Shown: positions 37,832 through 47,582, counted from the first letter of the stretch. The stretch is 64,000 nt of DNA from Candidatus Methylacidithermus pantelleriae (GCF_905250085.1 NZ_CAJNOB010000067.1:1-64000); one strand, 5' to 3'. Notes: generated by a model from the letters alone, not told the origin. Program-made: numbers and translations.

Positions 37832-38205
37832 GGGGGCGCAAACGGGATTCGATTCCCGAAAGCCGCTTCCTGTGGCAAGCCGAGGTTGCAGGCTGGCCTC
37901 GTTAAAAAGCCTGCGAACAACTAAGTGCCAACGAAGAATTGGCTCTGGCAGCCTAAAGGATCGCTGCCACGCCGTCTGGTTGTGGCCCGTTCCGGCCGGG
38001 TCGCCAGCGGCGCAGGTTTGTTGCCGGACACCAGGGGAAGAGGCCGCTCCTACCCCTGGTAGAACTCACGGGCGGCTCGAAGAGGGCCAATGGGCTTGTG
38101 GCTTCCTGCCCGGCCGTCTTCGAATCGGTTCCAAGAAGTCACTAAGCTTGTAGAAGCAGGAAAGGGGTCATCGGGAAGACGAGGGTTCGACTCCCTCCGC
38201 CTCCA
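37832..38205 (+). ncRNA. ssrA: Transfer-messenger RNA (tmRNA)
   Basis: One-piece tmRNA, about 374 nt. The 5' end GGGGGCGCAAACGGGATTCGA pairs through GGGGGCG (37832-37838) with CGCCTCC (38198-38204); A38205 is the discriminator and CCA is not encoded. The T arm GGGTTCGACTCCC is at 38183-38195. The tag frame resumes at GCC 37927 after CTAAGT and reads ANEELALAA, then TAA at 37954-37956. The LAA end is the usual ClpXP degron. SmpB is encoded nearby. The 3' 38 bases overlap the antisense end of purM. Confidence 0.95.
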
Positions 38206-39253
38206 TGGTGTTATGATGATCTTCCGGAGATTTTTTGGGAACCAGATGAACCACCCGGCGACGGCTTCGAATGACCCGGCCAATGAGGAAAACTCGGCCC
38301 AAGGTTTGCCGGCATCTTTCCCACTGGTTCTCCGGTAGGACGGCCACAAGCCCAATTCCCATGTTAAAGACTGTGTAGGCTTCATTCCAGGAAAGATTCC
38401 CTTGCTGGAGAAGCCAAGAAAAAATTCGAGGCACTGGCCAGCTCTGGAGCCACAGTTCTATTCCCATTCCTTCCGGAAGAATCCGAAGGAGATTTTCCGG
38501 TAGCCCTCCGCCGGTAATGTGTGCCAGTCCACGTACCTGAAAGCGACGGAGGATTTGGATTTCTGGAAGGTAGCAACGGTGAACCGCAAGAAGAATCTCT
38601 CCAAGGGGACGCCGAAAACCTGGTGGTTTTTCTGTGAGGGGAAAGCCTGTTTTTTCTAGGATTTTACGGACGAGCGTATACCCATTGGTATGAAGTCCAT
38701 GGGAAGGTAGGCCCACCAGGATATTGCCCGGCTGGATCTTGCTTCCGTCAATCCGCTGCGATTCTTCGACAACCCCGACAATAGTTCCCACAAGTTCGAA
38801 GTGCCCGGGTTGAAACGTGTCCGACAGCTGGGCGGTTTCGCCGCCGAGGAGCGTGCAATTCCACCGACGGCAGGCGGTAAGAATCCCTCCGAGAAGCTCT
38901 TGGAACATGCGTGGTTCCAGGCGAGCTACCCCGAGGTAGTCCAGAAAAAACAGGGGTTTAGCGCCGACCACAGCAATGTCGTTAATACAATGATGGACAA
39001 GGTCTTGTCCCACTCCCCGGTACTTTTGGAGGGCCGTCGCGAGAGCCAGTTTCGTTCCCACCCCATCGGTGCTTGCCACAAGAACCGGTTTTCGGTAGCC
39101 GGGGAAGCGCGCGCGAAACAGTCCGGCAAAACCACCAAGCTCCCCCAAGCACCGGGGGTCTTTCGGTTGCCGACGGCTCCGTACGAAAAGCTGGCTTTTG
39201 AGTTGCCGTGCCAGGCCTAACGACACACCGGCTTCCTCGTAACGAGAAGACAC
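38168..39253 (-). CDS. purM: Phosphoribosylformylglycinamidine cyclo-ligase PurM
   Basis: AIR synthetase of purine synthesis, ATP-dependent closure of the imidazole ring. 361 residues from GTG 39253, which begins SSRYEEAGVSL (family start YxxAGVD). Blocks: VASTDGVGTKLALA, DLVHHCINDIAVVGAKPLFFLDYLG, LLGGETAQLSDTF, GLPSHGLHTNGYTLVRKI and HITGGGLPENLLR. A weak ribosome binding site leaves the start somewhat open. The last dozen residues (MEAEGVEPSSSR) are encoded by the strand opposite the tmRNA T arm, so the C-terminal tail is not a normal part of the family. Follows purF by 50 bases. Confidence 0.9.
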   Translation of the reverse strand: MSSRYEEAGVSLGLARQLKSQLFVRSRRQPKDPRCLGELGGFAGLFRARFPGYRKPVLVASTDGVGTKLALATALQKYRGVGQDLVHHCINDIAVVGAKPLFFLDYLGVARLEPRMFQELLGGILTACRRWNCTLLGGETAQLSDTFQPGHFELVGTIVGVVEESQRIDGSKIQPGNILVGLPSHGLHTNGYTLVRKILEKTGFPLTEKPPGFRRPLGEILLAVHRCYLPEIQILRRFQVRGLAHITGGGLPENLLRILPEGMGIELWLQSWPVPRIFSWLLQQGNLSWNEAYTVFNMGIGLVAVLPENQWERCRQTLGRVFLIGRVIRSRRRVVHLVPKKSPEDHHNTMEAEGVEPSSSR

Positions 39254-39303
39254 CTCGGGAACCGGGCACGAAAGAGAGGAAAAGGCTTGAGGCTTCGGAT
39301 CCC

Positions 39304-40791
39304 TTAGAGAAGACACGGTTGCTCCATTGGCTCGTCGTCCACCAGAAGGGGGGTTACACTCCCGGGTCGTCGCTCCAAGACGAATTTGTCCATCGGGTGA
39401 TGAGGAGGCAAGGGATAGCAGCCTGTGAAACAGGCCGTGCAAAACCGGTTGGCAGGAAGGCCACAGGCTCGAATCATGCCTTCCACGCTCAAATATCCAA
39501 GAGAATCGACACCAAGGTAGGTTTGGATTTGAGCAAGGTCCATTTGGTTAGCCAGCAGGCAGGATGGATCCGGGAAATCAATTCCGTAATAACACGCATA
39601 GCGATGGGGAGGACAGCTAATCCTCAAGTGTACTTCACGCGCTCCCGCTTCTCTGAGCGTCATAATGCGTCCTCGTGCGGTCGTTCCGCGGACCACGGAA
39701 TCGTCTACTACTACGACCCGTTTATCTCGAATAGCCTCATCGATGAGGTTGAGTTTTATCCGGACGCTAAAGTCTCGAATTAACTGGGTCGGTTGAAGAA
39801 AGGTCCTTCCAATATAATGGTTGCGGACAAAGGCTGGATAAAAGGGGATTTTACTCTCCTGGGCATATCCCAGAGCAGCATAAATTCCTGAATCAGGCAC
39901 CGGGATCACAAGATCGGCTTCCACCGGATGTTCCCGGGCCAATTCGATGCCCATTTGCACGCGAACCTGGCTTACGTTTTTTCCCAAAAGATTGGAGTCG
40001 GGGCGAGCAAAGTAGACAAACTCAAAAACGCAGAAGGCTTCTGGCAAGCTGGCAGAATAAGGAAAAAGGGACTTTTGCCCTTCCTCGGTAACGATCAAAA
40101 CTTCTCCTGGCGCAAGATCTCGTACCCAGCGGGCGTGGATAAGGTCGAAAGCACAGGTTTCGCTCGAAATGACCACGGCATCCTCAAGAGTCCCCAGAGA
40201 AAGAGGCCGAAAACCGAAAGGATCCCGTGCGGCAACCAGCGCGTTTTCAGTGAGCAACACCAAAGAAAATGCTCCTCGAATCCGCCGGAGCGCTCGCAAA
40301 AGCCCCTGGTGTTCCCCGGGCTCAGCGGGCTGAGCCAAAAGGTGGAGAATGATCTCGCTATCGGTTGTCGTTTGGAAAATGGAGCCTTTGGCTTCTAGCT
40401 CGTCCCGCAGTTGGCCCGCGTTGACCAGGTTTCCGTTATGCGCGATGGCCAGTTGTCCCCGCGCGCAAGAGACCACGATCGGCTGGGCGTTTTTCAGCAG
40501 GCTCGAACCCGTGGTCGAGTAACGAACATGACCAATGGCACGGGAGCCTTGGAGAGATCGTAGCGTCAGGCTATCAAACACTTGCGAGACAAGACCCATT
40601 CCCTTGTGCACCCGGAAGGGCTTTCCAGGACCCTCGGAGGCGGCAATCCCGGCGCTTTCCTGGCCACGATGTTGCAGAGCGTAAAGTCCGTAGTAAGTAA
40701 GTTCGCTGGCCCGGGGGTGACCGAACACACCAAAGATACCGCACTCGTGCTTCGGGTACGGAAACCCGGGCTTTGTGACCCGCTTGTGCAG
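39304..40791 (-). CDS. purF: Amidophosphoribosyltransferase PurF
   Basis: First committed step of purine synthesis. Class II glutamine amidotransferase with catalytic Cys1 after a short propeptide (KHE|CGIFGVFGH), then HVRYSTTGSS, HNGNLVN, and the PRTase loop VVVDDSVVRGTTARGRIM. The C-terminal cysteines HRYACYYGIDFP and ACFTGCY suit an Fe-S type PurF. Start is odd: no ATG/GTG/TTG lies at the right place, but AAGGAGG is five bases before CTG 40791, which would give a 15-residue propeptide and 495 residues in total. The frame is open to 40962. Confidence 0.88.
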   Translation of the reverse strand: MHKRVTKPGFPYPKHECGIFGVFGHPRASELTYYGLYALQHRGQESAGIAASEGPGKPFRVHKGMGLVSQVFDSLTLRSLQGSRAIGHVRYSTTGSSLLKNAQPIVVSCARGQLAIAHNGNLVNAGQLRDELEAKGSIFQTTTDSEIILHLLAQPAEPGEHQGLLRALRRIRGAFSLVLLTENALVAARDPFGFRPLSLGTLEDAVVISSETCAFDLIHARWVRDLAPGEVLIVTEEGQKSLFPYSASLPEAFCVFEFVYFARPDSNLLGKNVSQVRVQMGIELAREHPVEADLVIPVPDSGIYAALGYAQESKIPFYPAFVRNHYIGRTFLQPTQLIRDFSVRIKLNLIDEAIRDKRVVVVDDSVVRGTTARGRIMTLREAGAREVHLRISCPPHRYACYYGIDFPDPSCLLANQMDLAQIQTYLGVDSLGYLSVEGMIRACGLPANRFCTACFTGCYPLPPHHPMDKFVLERRPGSVTPLLVDDEPMEQPCLL

Positions 40792-40984
40792 AAATACCTC
40801 CTTCCTGGCCAAAGCTATCTCCCAACTTCTACTATGCCATTGCTGTTCGATCGGGAATACTTTTTCTTTTGGGGCTCGTCTTTTGGGTCTAAGGCTTCGG
40901 GTGTCGAAAACCGTGTGCCTGGAGGATAGGAAAAGAAGAAAAAAATCGGTTAGCAAAACCATGGGCTTGTCAAGAGCCTAGTGC

Positions 40985-41450
40985 CCAGCGTGCATGCGGA
41001 CGCAGAGCAGCTTGGTGGCGGTGTCGCTTTCTACGCGCGGATGGGCAAGCGCCCATTAAAGAGCGGCTACAGAGACCATTGGCTTGGGTTTTCTTGAGTT
41101 GGCTCTCGAGCAAACCGTTGCAAATCGTCAAGGCCATCAATGAGGCCCGGCTCTGCCATGAATGGCCATCGCAGAGGGCTCGTTAGGCAGGTCTCTCATC
41201 CAAAGGATGGCGTCATCCTGGTCGAGTAGTGCGACCGGCTCATGCGTTTGGGCTTGGAGTACCGGTAAGCGGCATTGGCCGGCGAGAGTCGATCGATCTT
41301 GGTGGTGGATTCCAAAGAGAGGACCAACGATATGGTCTGCGATCTGGGTGGGGAGATCGATTCATTGTGTGCCCCGATTTTCCGAAAGAGATCCCAGTAG
41401 AAGGGTGCCAAGAAGGCGCTCGCAGCGATCGCATGAGCAAGCTTGCCGAG
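40985..41450 (+). pseudogene. tnpA: IS607-type serine resolvase TnpA, disrupted, copy C
   Basis: Catalytic domain remnant: VAFYARMGKR (family YARVS; the serine position reads Gly), then SAMNGHRR, the DGVILVE*CDRLMRLGLEY segment with an in-frame stop, RSILVVDSKERTNDMVCDLGGEIDSLCAPIFRKRS and GAKKALAAIA. Each block matches IS607 resolvases (VEHRDRxARFG, VVVD, DMxExLTSxCARLYGxR). Confidence 0.8.
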
Positions 41451-41489
41451 GTTTCACTTACCAGTCGCACTGGGGGGCTGGCGGTCGAC

Positions 41490-43070
41490 CAGAAGCCGTT
41501 GCTCAAGAGCTCGGTGGTGCTCCGCCGGACGGATGGAGCGGAGTTTTTCCTGGCATATGCGGGCTTGGGGTTCACTCAAAGAAGCTTAAGCGATTCTTTT
41601 TTCCCGCGGTTTGGCTTGACCTCCCGAGAGTTCCATACCCTCCGGGTCCTAGGTCAAAGAAAAGATCGCTTCCATCGGCCGAAGGCGGCCCTATCTCATG
41701 GAGGAAACTAAGGAGCCGGATCCGGAAGAGCGGAGATGGTGATCTCCAAGCTCCGAAAGAAAAACTCGCAGGCGCACGTTGTGCGGGAGAAAAAGCGGCG
41801 GCTAGCCATCCCGCGCGCAGGAACGTCCATGCGCTCCAGGGCGAAGAAGAGGCCTGAGCGGGTGCGTCTCTGGTTCGGCTTGGCGTGCCTTTTCGCGTAA
41901 AGAGTTTTTTTCAAAGAAAAAGGGATAGGTTAGCCATGGAGACGGGAAGAGGGATTGGTAGGAGGATCGGAGGAGCCCATTTTTGTGCTAGGCTCGAAGG
42001 ACGACACCCCCGGTAACCAGTTCTATCAAGCCGCGGTATCTCCGGACGGTAGCCGATCGGCTTGCGGTTGCAGTTGCCGGACGGAGAGGGGGGATCCCGA
42101 GCCAATACCTGGTTCGTAAGGGCGTGCGCTTTGCGTCTACGGCCAGGAGGCGATCCTTCAGGCTCTCTCCGCCAGCGGGAGGGCGAGGGCGCCAAACCAA
42201 GAGGGGAAAGTCGTTTGTAGGCGGGAGGGATCTCGCGCTTAAGCTAGGGCTTGGCGCGGGAGTCGAAGGGGTCGCGGGTGTTTACCAAGCGTCGAGGCGC
42301 GGACCTCTCTCCCTGCTGAAACGCCGCCTTGCCGGAGGGGTCGGCATCGACACCAACGACGATCATCGCGCCTTGGGCAAATTGGACCATTTCGGTAACC
42401 TCGTGAGAATTTGCGGGTTCCGATTGGATCTTGATGGCAAGAGGGCAAAGAGATCGCCCGGGTCTATGCTGAATCAGGCAAGCCGCTTGTGATCGAGTGA
42501 TTCAATCTTCGCAAGAAACGAAGGCTGGGCTTGAGTCGGTGGAAGCTGTTGGGACCCGCTCGCTTTTTTCCTTCGCCTAGTGCCAAGGCGATCGCGATGG
42601 TGAAGTCGGGCCTTTTTTGTTGGAGTGGAGGGGATCGAGCTCGACCCGGCCTAGACACTTGTGATCGGTGGGCTCAACTGGGCGCATCGTCATGGCGCGA
42701 GTTTTCACTAGAGCGCGGCCTGGTGTTCCGGCCGGGAGAGGGTTGGGGCTCTCCGAACACCCATGCGTGCCAAAGCCAATCGTTCCTACGCCTAGTGGCG
42801 GTCATCTGAGCTTCGCTCCACCTGCAAGCCGTTGGACGAAGCGTGTAGGGTCGTTTCTATGGCGGGGGTTCGCAAAAGATTCAAAGCGGCGCATGGAGCG
42901 CATGCTCGGTCGGGAGACAATCGACGGCCTCCCGCGCTTCTCTCGGCGAAAACGCAAGGACTAGGCGCTGCCTGGGCTTTCCCCGTGAAACCCCGGCATG
43001 CAAAGTCCTCGGCATGCTCTTCGGCCGGTGTCCTGGACGATCTTGCCTGGTAGGGCAATGGTTCTCTATG
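41490..43070 (+). pseudogene. tnpB: TnpB-family protein, disrupted, copy C
   Basis: Starts with DGAEFFLAYAGLGFTQRSLSD and LTSREFHTLRV, the TnpB-like N-terminal region, then a basic segment. RuvC-I block GGVGIDTNDDHRALGKLDHFGN is near 42337-42400. A C-terminal part with GGHLSFAPPASR and the tail shared with copy A ends at about 43070. Several frameshifts and stops. It is the copy in which the N-terminus is clearest. Confidence 0.8.
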
Positions 43071-43151
43071 GTTTTAGCAATGGTGATTCCTCATGGGAGG
43101 CAACCCGTGGCGGTGTCTGGCCTTGAGGCCAAAAGGGAAGGCAGAAATGGG

Positions 43152-43640
43152 GTGAAAACTCAGAAAAAAGTTCTCCAAGGAATATTGCGGTGCAAAAGGG
43201 TGGGTGTTCGGGGAATTGTTTTTGCCCTGATCTTTTGGCTCCCCAGTGTTTGGGTCAACAAAGCTTGGGCGTATTCCCTGCGGAATGAAGGGTTTCTTTT
43301 GGAACGAAACCTTCCCGTGGGGAAGCGACTGACGCAGTTGGGGAAGGAGGTCTGGATCGGAGGGGGACCCAAGCGCCCCTACGTTCTTTTGGCCCATCTC
43401 TGGGAGATCCAGGGAGTCGGGTGTGACCGCGAGGAAAGTTTTGAAAAAGCGCTTCGGCGTGCGGTAAAGGAAAGCCGCGAGCTTGGAGGCGACGGAATCA
43501 TAGTTTGGGAAGAAACACCCGGACTCGTCGAGGCGACGTTTTCCTGGGTTCCCGAGCGAATCATGGTTGCCTATGCGTTTCGGTACCGCACGGACTCCTA
43601 TGGCTTCTGCCGAGCGGCCGGCCAGCATGGACAGCACTAG
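43152..43640 (+). CDS. Exported protein of unknown function
   Basis: 162 residues from GTG 43152, with AAGGGAAGG upstream. The N-terminus is a good signal peptide: basic KTQKK..CKRVGVRG, hydrophobic IVFALIFWLPSVWV, then cleavage near KAWA|YS. The mature part has PYVLLAHLWEIQG, CDREESFEKALRRAVKESRELGGDGIIVWEE, suggesting a compact periplasmic domain; no family recognised. The open frame extends back into the IS607 remnant but that part is not protein-like. Overlaps the peptidase start by 14 bases. Confidence 0.65.
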   Translation: MKTQKKVLQGILRCKRVGVRGIVFALIFWLPSVWVNKAWAYSLRNEGFLLERNLPVGKRLTQLGKEVWIGGGPKRPYVLLAHLWEIQGVGCDREESFEKALRRAVKESRELGGDGIIVWEETPGLVEATFSWVPERIMVAYAFRYRTDSYGFCRAAGQHGQH

Positions 43641-44718
43641 AGACGGGGGAGAGCCTTTTCCTCCTGGTCTTCGGGAGGTAGTTTCCGTTTTTCTGGCTCT
43701 TCCCACAGCTCCCCTGTGGGAAGGAGCGATCAAGCGGGCGACCTTTGAGCTTTTAGAGGGCGTGTCGGCCCTTCAGATCCGTGACGACGGGTTTGGTAAT
43801 CTTTGGATTGTTTATGGGGGTACGGGCTTAGGAGCTGCGCAGCGACACCGGGTTGTGCTCGTTGCCCATATGGATCATCCGGGGTTACAGGCCGCTGGAG
43901 GAAAAGAACCTCTAGCCTACGTCCTGGGAGGTGTCTCCCGGGAGCTTCTCCTGGGGAGTCCGGTCCTTTGGTACGATAAGCACTACCAGCCGGTCGGGCA
44001 AGGAAGGATTGTGGGTATTGTGGGAGACTCGTCTCGAGGTGTGTGCGTCGAGCTGGATCGGATCCCCAAAGGAGGTGTCTTGGGGATGTGGGATTTGGGA
44101 AGGCCCCGCTGGGGATCGCAGCGTTTCTCCGCTACGGCCTGCGACGACCTGGTCGGAGTCGCCACGCTTCTTTGGCTGGCCAAAGAGGTGGCGCAGAAAC
44201 GCGCCAATGTCGGCCTAACGGTGATCCTAACCCGTGCTGAAGAGATCGGGCTGCGTGGTGCGCGTTGGATCGCCAACGGCCGGTTCCCGAAGGATGAAAA
44301 GGTTCCCATTGTTTCGCTGGAGGCAAGCCAAGCTCGCGGATGGGCACAGTTGGGGGAAGGCTTTGTTGTTCGGGTCGGGGATCGCAGGACCATTTTCGAA
44401 CCCCAGGTAACCGATTGGATTCTTGCTTGCTGCGAGCGGGCAAAGCAAGTGCTTCCTTGGTTGCGGTACCAGCGGCGCCTTTTGGGAGGCGGAACGTGCG
44501 AGGCAACCGCATTTGCCGAAAAAGGGTACCTGGCGGGAGGGCTTGCTCTGCCGCTAGAGCATTACCACAATGAGAGTACCAAGGGAAAGCTTGCTCGGGA
44601 GAGCGTTTCTTTATCGGATTGGACGAGCCTAGCGCATTTTCTTACCTGGTGGACTTTCGAGGGGAGCCATCTTTCATGGGAGCGGTGGACACAAAGGAAG
44701 CGTGTTGAGGGGCAGTGA
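43627..44718 (+). CDS. M42-like metallo-aminopeptidase/glutamyl peptidase homologue
   Basis: Co-catalytic metallopeptidase, about 363 residues. Ligand pattern: VAHMDHPG (His), ACDDLVGVATLLW (bridging Asp), TRAEEIGLRGA (catalytic Glu and ligand Glu), SLEASQA (the fourth ligand is Glu where M42 usually has Asp), and LEHYHNESTKG (final His). Family M42 peptidases form large tetrahedral aminopeptidase complexes; whether this one does is unknown. The start could be ATG 43600 instead of 43627. Confidence 0.78.
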   Translation: MDSTRDGGEPFPPGLREVVSVFLALPTAPLWEGAIKRATFELLEGVSALQIRDDGFGNLWIVYGGTGLGAAQRHRVVLVAHMDHPGLQAAGGKEPLAYVLGGVSRELLLGSPVLWYDKHYQPVGQGRIVGIVGDSSRGVCVELDRIPKGGVLGMWDLGRPRWGSQRFSATACDDLVGVATLLWLAKEVAQKRANVGLTVILTRAEEIGLRGARWIANGRFPKDEKVPIVSLEASQARGWAQLGEGFVVRVGDRRTIFEPQVTDWILACCERAKQVLPWLRYQRRLLGGGTCEATAFAEKGYLAGGLALPLEHYHNESTKGKLARESVSLSDWTSLAHFLTWWTFEGSHLSWERWTQRKRVEGQ

Positions 44719-44763
44719 GATCTCATTGACGAGCAATCCTAAACTCGGTACATAGCCGTGGTC

Positions 44764-46839
44764 ATGGAGGAGCGAGTAGAAAAGAAAGTCACGGCATTAG
44801 AAGAAAGAAAAGTTCTCCCCTTTAGCCTGATTGAGACGGCGAGGGACTTAGAAGGTGAGGCAGAAAGAGCCGTTGGCAAGGCGAGGGAATTTCTTCTTTC
44901 CCTTCAGCGGGAAGATGGACACTGGGTGTTTGAGCTTTTGGTTGACTCGACGGTGGTGAGCGACTACCTGGCGTTTCACCACTGGTGGGGGAAGATCGAC
45001 TTTGAGAAGCAGGCTCGCTTCGTCAAACACATCCTTGATCGGCAGCTTCCCGACGGGGGCTGGTCTATCTATCCCGAGGGGCCGAGTGAGCTTAACGCCA
45101 CCGTAAAGGCTTACTTTGCCTTGAAGTTGGGGGGACTCAGTTCGGATGAACCCGAAATGGCACGGGCTCGTTCGACGATTCTCCGGTTGGGAGGCTTGCC
45201 GGCCTGTCTCACCTATACCAAGCTCGGTCTAGCTCTTTTGGGAGTCTATCCGTGGGAACACCTGCCCTCGATCCCCGTTGAGATTATCCTTTTTCCCCCT
45301 TGGTTTCCTTTTAGTATTTACGATCTTTCGTCCTGGACTCGTGGGATGGTCGTTCCGCTTTCCGTTCTTCACCACTTTAAACCCACGCGCTTCCTTCCTC
45401 AGGATAAACAGCTTCAGGAACTGTTTCCTTATGGAACCAACGATAAGACGGTCCTTCCCTTTTCCTTTGCCTGGGGAAAACGAGTGGTTTCGAAGCGAAA
45501 CATCTTCCTTGCCGTTGACCGCGTTCTCAAAGTGACGGAACAAATCCCTTGGAAGCCCCTTCGGGCAAAGGCACTCGCTAAAGCGGAAGCTTGGATCTTG
45601 GAACGAGTCGGGGAGGGGTCCGATGGTCTCGGAGCGATTTTCCCGGCAATGCTTTACGCTTTGGCTGCCTTGCGGTGTCTTGGGTATCCTGACGAGCATC
45701 CAGTTGTCAAGAAAGCCTGGCGCGACCTTGAGGCCCTTGAAGTTTGGGACGAAAAGAACGCGGATTTCCGGGTTCAACCCTGTGTTTCTCCTGTTTGGGA
45801 TACAGCCATTACCATGATTGCTCTTTCAGAGTCAGGACTTCCCCCGGACCATCCGAGTCTCCGGCGGGCGGCAGAGTGGCTTCTTTCCCGCGAGGTTCGG
45901 TTCCGGGGGGATTGGAGGTTTAAGAATCCTTTTCCGGAAGGGAGCGGATGGGCGTTCGAGTACAACAACATCTATTATCCAGACGTGGACGATACGGCGA
46001 TGGTCCTTCTGGCCTTGCTCCGGTCAGAAAGTAGCGATCCGCAAGCCCACCTCAAGGCAGTGGAACGTGCGTTTCGATGGGTCGAAAGTTTCCAGTGTTC
46101 AGACGGAGGATGGGCCGCCTTCGATAAGGATGTTAACAAAAAGTGGCTCGAAAATGTGCCTTTCGCCGACCACAACGCGATCTTAGATCCCCCCTGCTGC
46201 GACATCACGGCGCGGGTTTTGGAACTCTGTGGAAGGCTTGGTGTCAAGCGGACGTTGCCCATGGTGCAGCGGGCGATTCGCTTTTTGCGGCGTCATCAGA
46301 CCGAAGATGGTTCGTGGTACGGCCGGTGGGGAGTCAATTACATTTACGGAACCTGGCAGGTCTTGCGCGGGCTAGAAGCATTGGGGATGGACATGAATCA
46401 ACCGTGGATTCTGCGGGGAAGAGATTGGTTAGAGTCCTGCCAGAATGAGGATGGGGGATGGGGAGAGACTTGCGCTTCGTACACTCAACCGGAACTCAAA
46501 GGGAGAGGCCCGAGCACGGCTTCGCAGACTGCTTGGGCTCTTATGGGGATTATGGCCTGTGGAGATCTGGAGCGACCGAGTGTTGAGCGCGGGATTGCCT
46601 ATCTTTGTTCGCTCCAGAACGACGACGGTTCCTGGACGGAGGATTTTATCACAGGCACGGGGTTTCCTGGGGTTTTCTACCTCAAATACGATAGTTACCG
46701 GAACGTCTGGCCATTACTTGCTTTGTCGGAATATTTGCGCCGCAAGAGAGGTCAAAAGCAAATTGCCGCGAGCTGGGCACGATCGCTTTTGACGCTGGCA
46801 GAATGGCGGTCCAAACGGCAGGAAGGCTCCACCCCATGA
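44764..46839 (+). CDS. shc: Squalene-hopene cyclase
   Basis: Membrane-associated cyclase converting squalene to hopene. About 691 residues with repeated QW motifs (QREDGHW, QLPDGGWS, QCSDGGWAAF, QTEDGSWYGRWGVNYIYGTW, QNEDGGWGE, QNDDGSW) and the protonating DVDDTA motif at about residues 409-414. An upstream GTG (44758) is an alternative start. TTGACG at 44726-44731 lies 17 bases before TACATA, a weak promoter candidate. The stop overlaps the next gene (ATGA), so the two are coupled. Confidence 0.95.
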   Translation: MEERVEKKVTALEERKVLPFSLIETARDLEGEAERAVGKAREFLLSLQREDGHWVFELLVDSTVVSDYLAFHHWWGKIDFEKQARFVKHILDRQLPDGGWSIYPEGPSELNATVKAYFALKLGGLSSDEPEMARARSTILRLGGLPACLTYTKLGLALLGVYPWEHLPSIPVEIILFPPWFPFSIYDLSSWTRGMVVPLSVLHHFKPTRFLPQDKQLQELFPYGTNDKTVLPFSFAWGKRVVSKRNIFLAVDRVLKVTEQIPWKPLRAKALAKAEAWILERVGEGSDGLGAIFPAMLYALAALRCLGYPDEHPVVKKAWRDLEALEVWDEKNADFRVQPCVSPVWDTAITMIALSESGLPPDHPSLRRAAEWLLSREVRFRGDWRFKNPFPEGSGWAFEYNNIYYPDVDDTAMVLLALLRSESSDPQAHLKAVERAFRWVESFQCSDGGWAAFDKDVNKKWLENVPFADHNAILDPPCCDITARVLELCGRLGVKRTLPMVQRAIRFLRRHQTEDGSWYGRWGVNYIYGTWQVLRGLEALGMDMNQPWILRGRDWLESCQNEDGGWGETCASYTQPELKGRGPSTASQTAWALMGIMACGDLERPSVERGIAYLCSLQNDDGSWTEDFITGTGFPGVFYLKYDSYRNVWPLLALSEYLRRKRGQKQIAASWARSLLTLAEWRSKRQEGSTP

Positions 46840-47582
46840 TCGGGGTTTTGTTCCCTCTGGAGCATGAGGCAGGAGAGTTTCTGCGGAAGGTCAAGGCCTT
46901 GCCCAACCGTCATTCGCGTTTGATCCTGTGGCAGGTTCCCTCTTCGGCCTTTCCGGTTCCGCTTTGGGTAGGTATCCTTGGGATGGGAAAGCAGTGCCAG
47001 GCTAGCGCGCGCGATTTTTTTGCGTCTTTCCATCCCAGTACCACAATCCTGGCCGGATATGCAGGGGCACTGGTTCGCGGGCTTAACGTCGGTGAACTTT
47101 ACGCCGTAGAAAATTTCTCCACTTTCCTTCCTCCCGATCCCGTCTTGAAGGCCTGCGGAATCAAGTTAGCCCGAGGAACCATGGCCGATGACATTATAGC
47201 CACCCCACAGGCACGGGAAGCTTTAGCCCACTCCAGCGGGGCCGAGGTGGTCGATATGGAAAGCCAGTTGGTTTGGGAGGAAGCCCAGCAGGCCGGGTGC
47301 AAGCTTTGCGTCCTGCGGGTAGTCAGTGATCCTTTTGAGCGGGTGCTTCCAGTCAAAGCCCTTTACAAGGCGTTTGGAAAAAGGGGTGCTAGCGAGCTAG
47401 AACGTGCAATAACTCTTGCAGCTCATTTTGGTCGTAATCCCTCAGAATTTTTGCCTTTTCTTGGTTTTGTGCGGGATCTGATGCGGGCAAGGCGAGCTCT
47501 TACCAGAGGGTTAATGGCACTGATAGGAAGCTTGGCTCCGGCGCTAGCTTGCCAGGTAGCGGCAAACGAGACATCTTCCTAG
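46836..47582 (+). CDS. hpnG: Hopanoid-associated phosphorylase HpnG-like
   Basis: Nucleoside-phosphorylase-superfamily protein, 248 residues. In hopanoid producers HpnG removes adenine from adenosylhopane to give ribosylhopane. MIGVLFPLEHEAGEF, GMGKQCQASARDFF, TILAGYAGALVRGLNVGEL, EVVDMESQLVWEEA and LRVVSDP are the superfamily blocks (the MES and SD residues handle ribose and base). Coupled to shc by ATGA, which supports the hopanoid role; no other hpn gene follows. The C-terminus is longer than in plain MTA/SAH nucleosidases. Confidence 0.85.
   Translation: MIGVLFPLEHEAGEFLRKVKALPNRHSRLILWQVPSSAFPVPLWVGILGMGKQCQASARDFFASFHPSTTILAGYAGALVRGLNVGELYAVENFSTFLPPDPVLKACGIKLARGTMADDIIATPQAREALAHSSGAEVVDMESQLVWEEAQQAGCKLCVLRVVSDPFERVLPVKALYKAFGKRGASELERAITLAAHFGRNPSEFLPFLGFVRDLMRARRALTRGLMALIGSLAPALACQVAANETSS

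Larger units (their letters stand above)
40985..43083 (+). mobile_element. Decayed IS607-type element, copy C
   Basis: About 2.1 kb remnant with tnpA-like then tnpB-like pseudogenes. The DNA-binding head of tnpA is missing, so the left end is truncated; the right end carries the shared GGTTCTCTATGGTTTTnG motif at about 43060-43083. It lies between the purF 5' end and an exported-protein gene. Confidence 0.75.
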
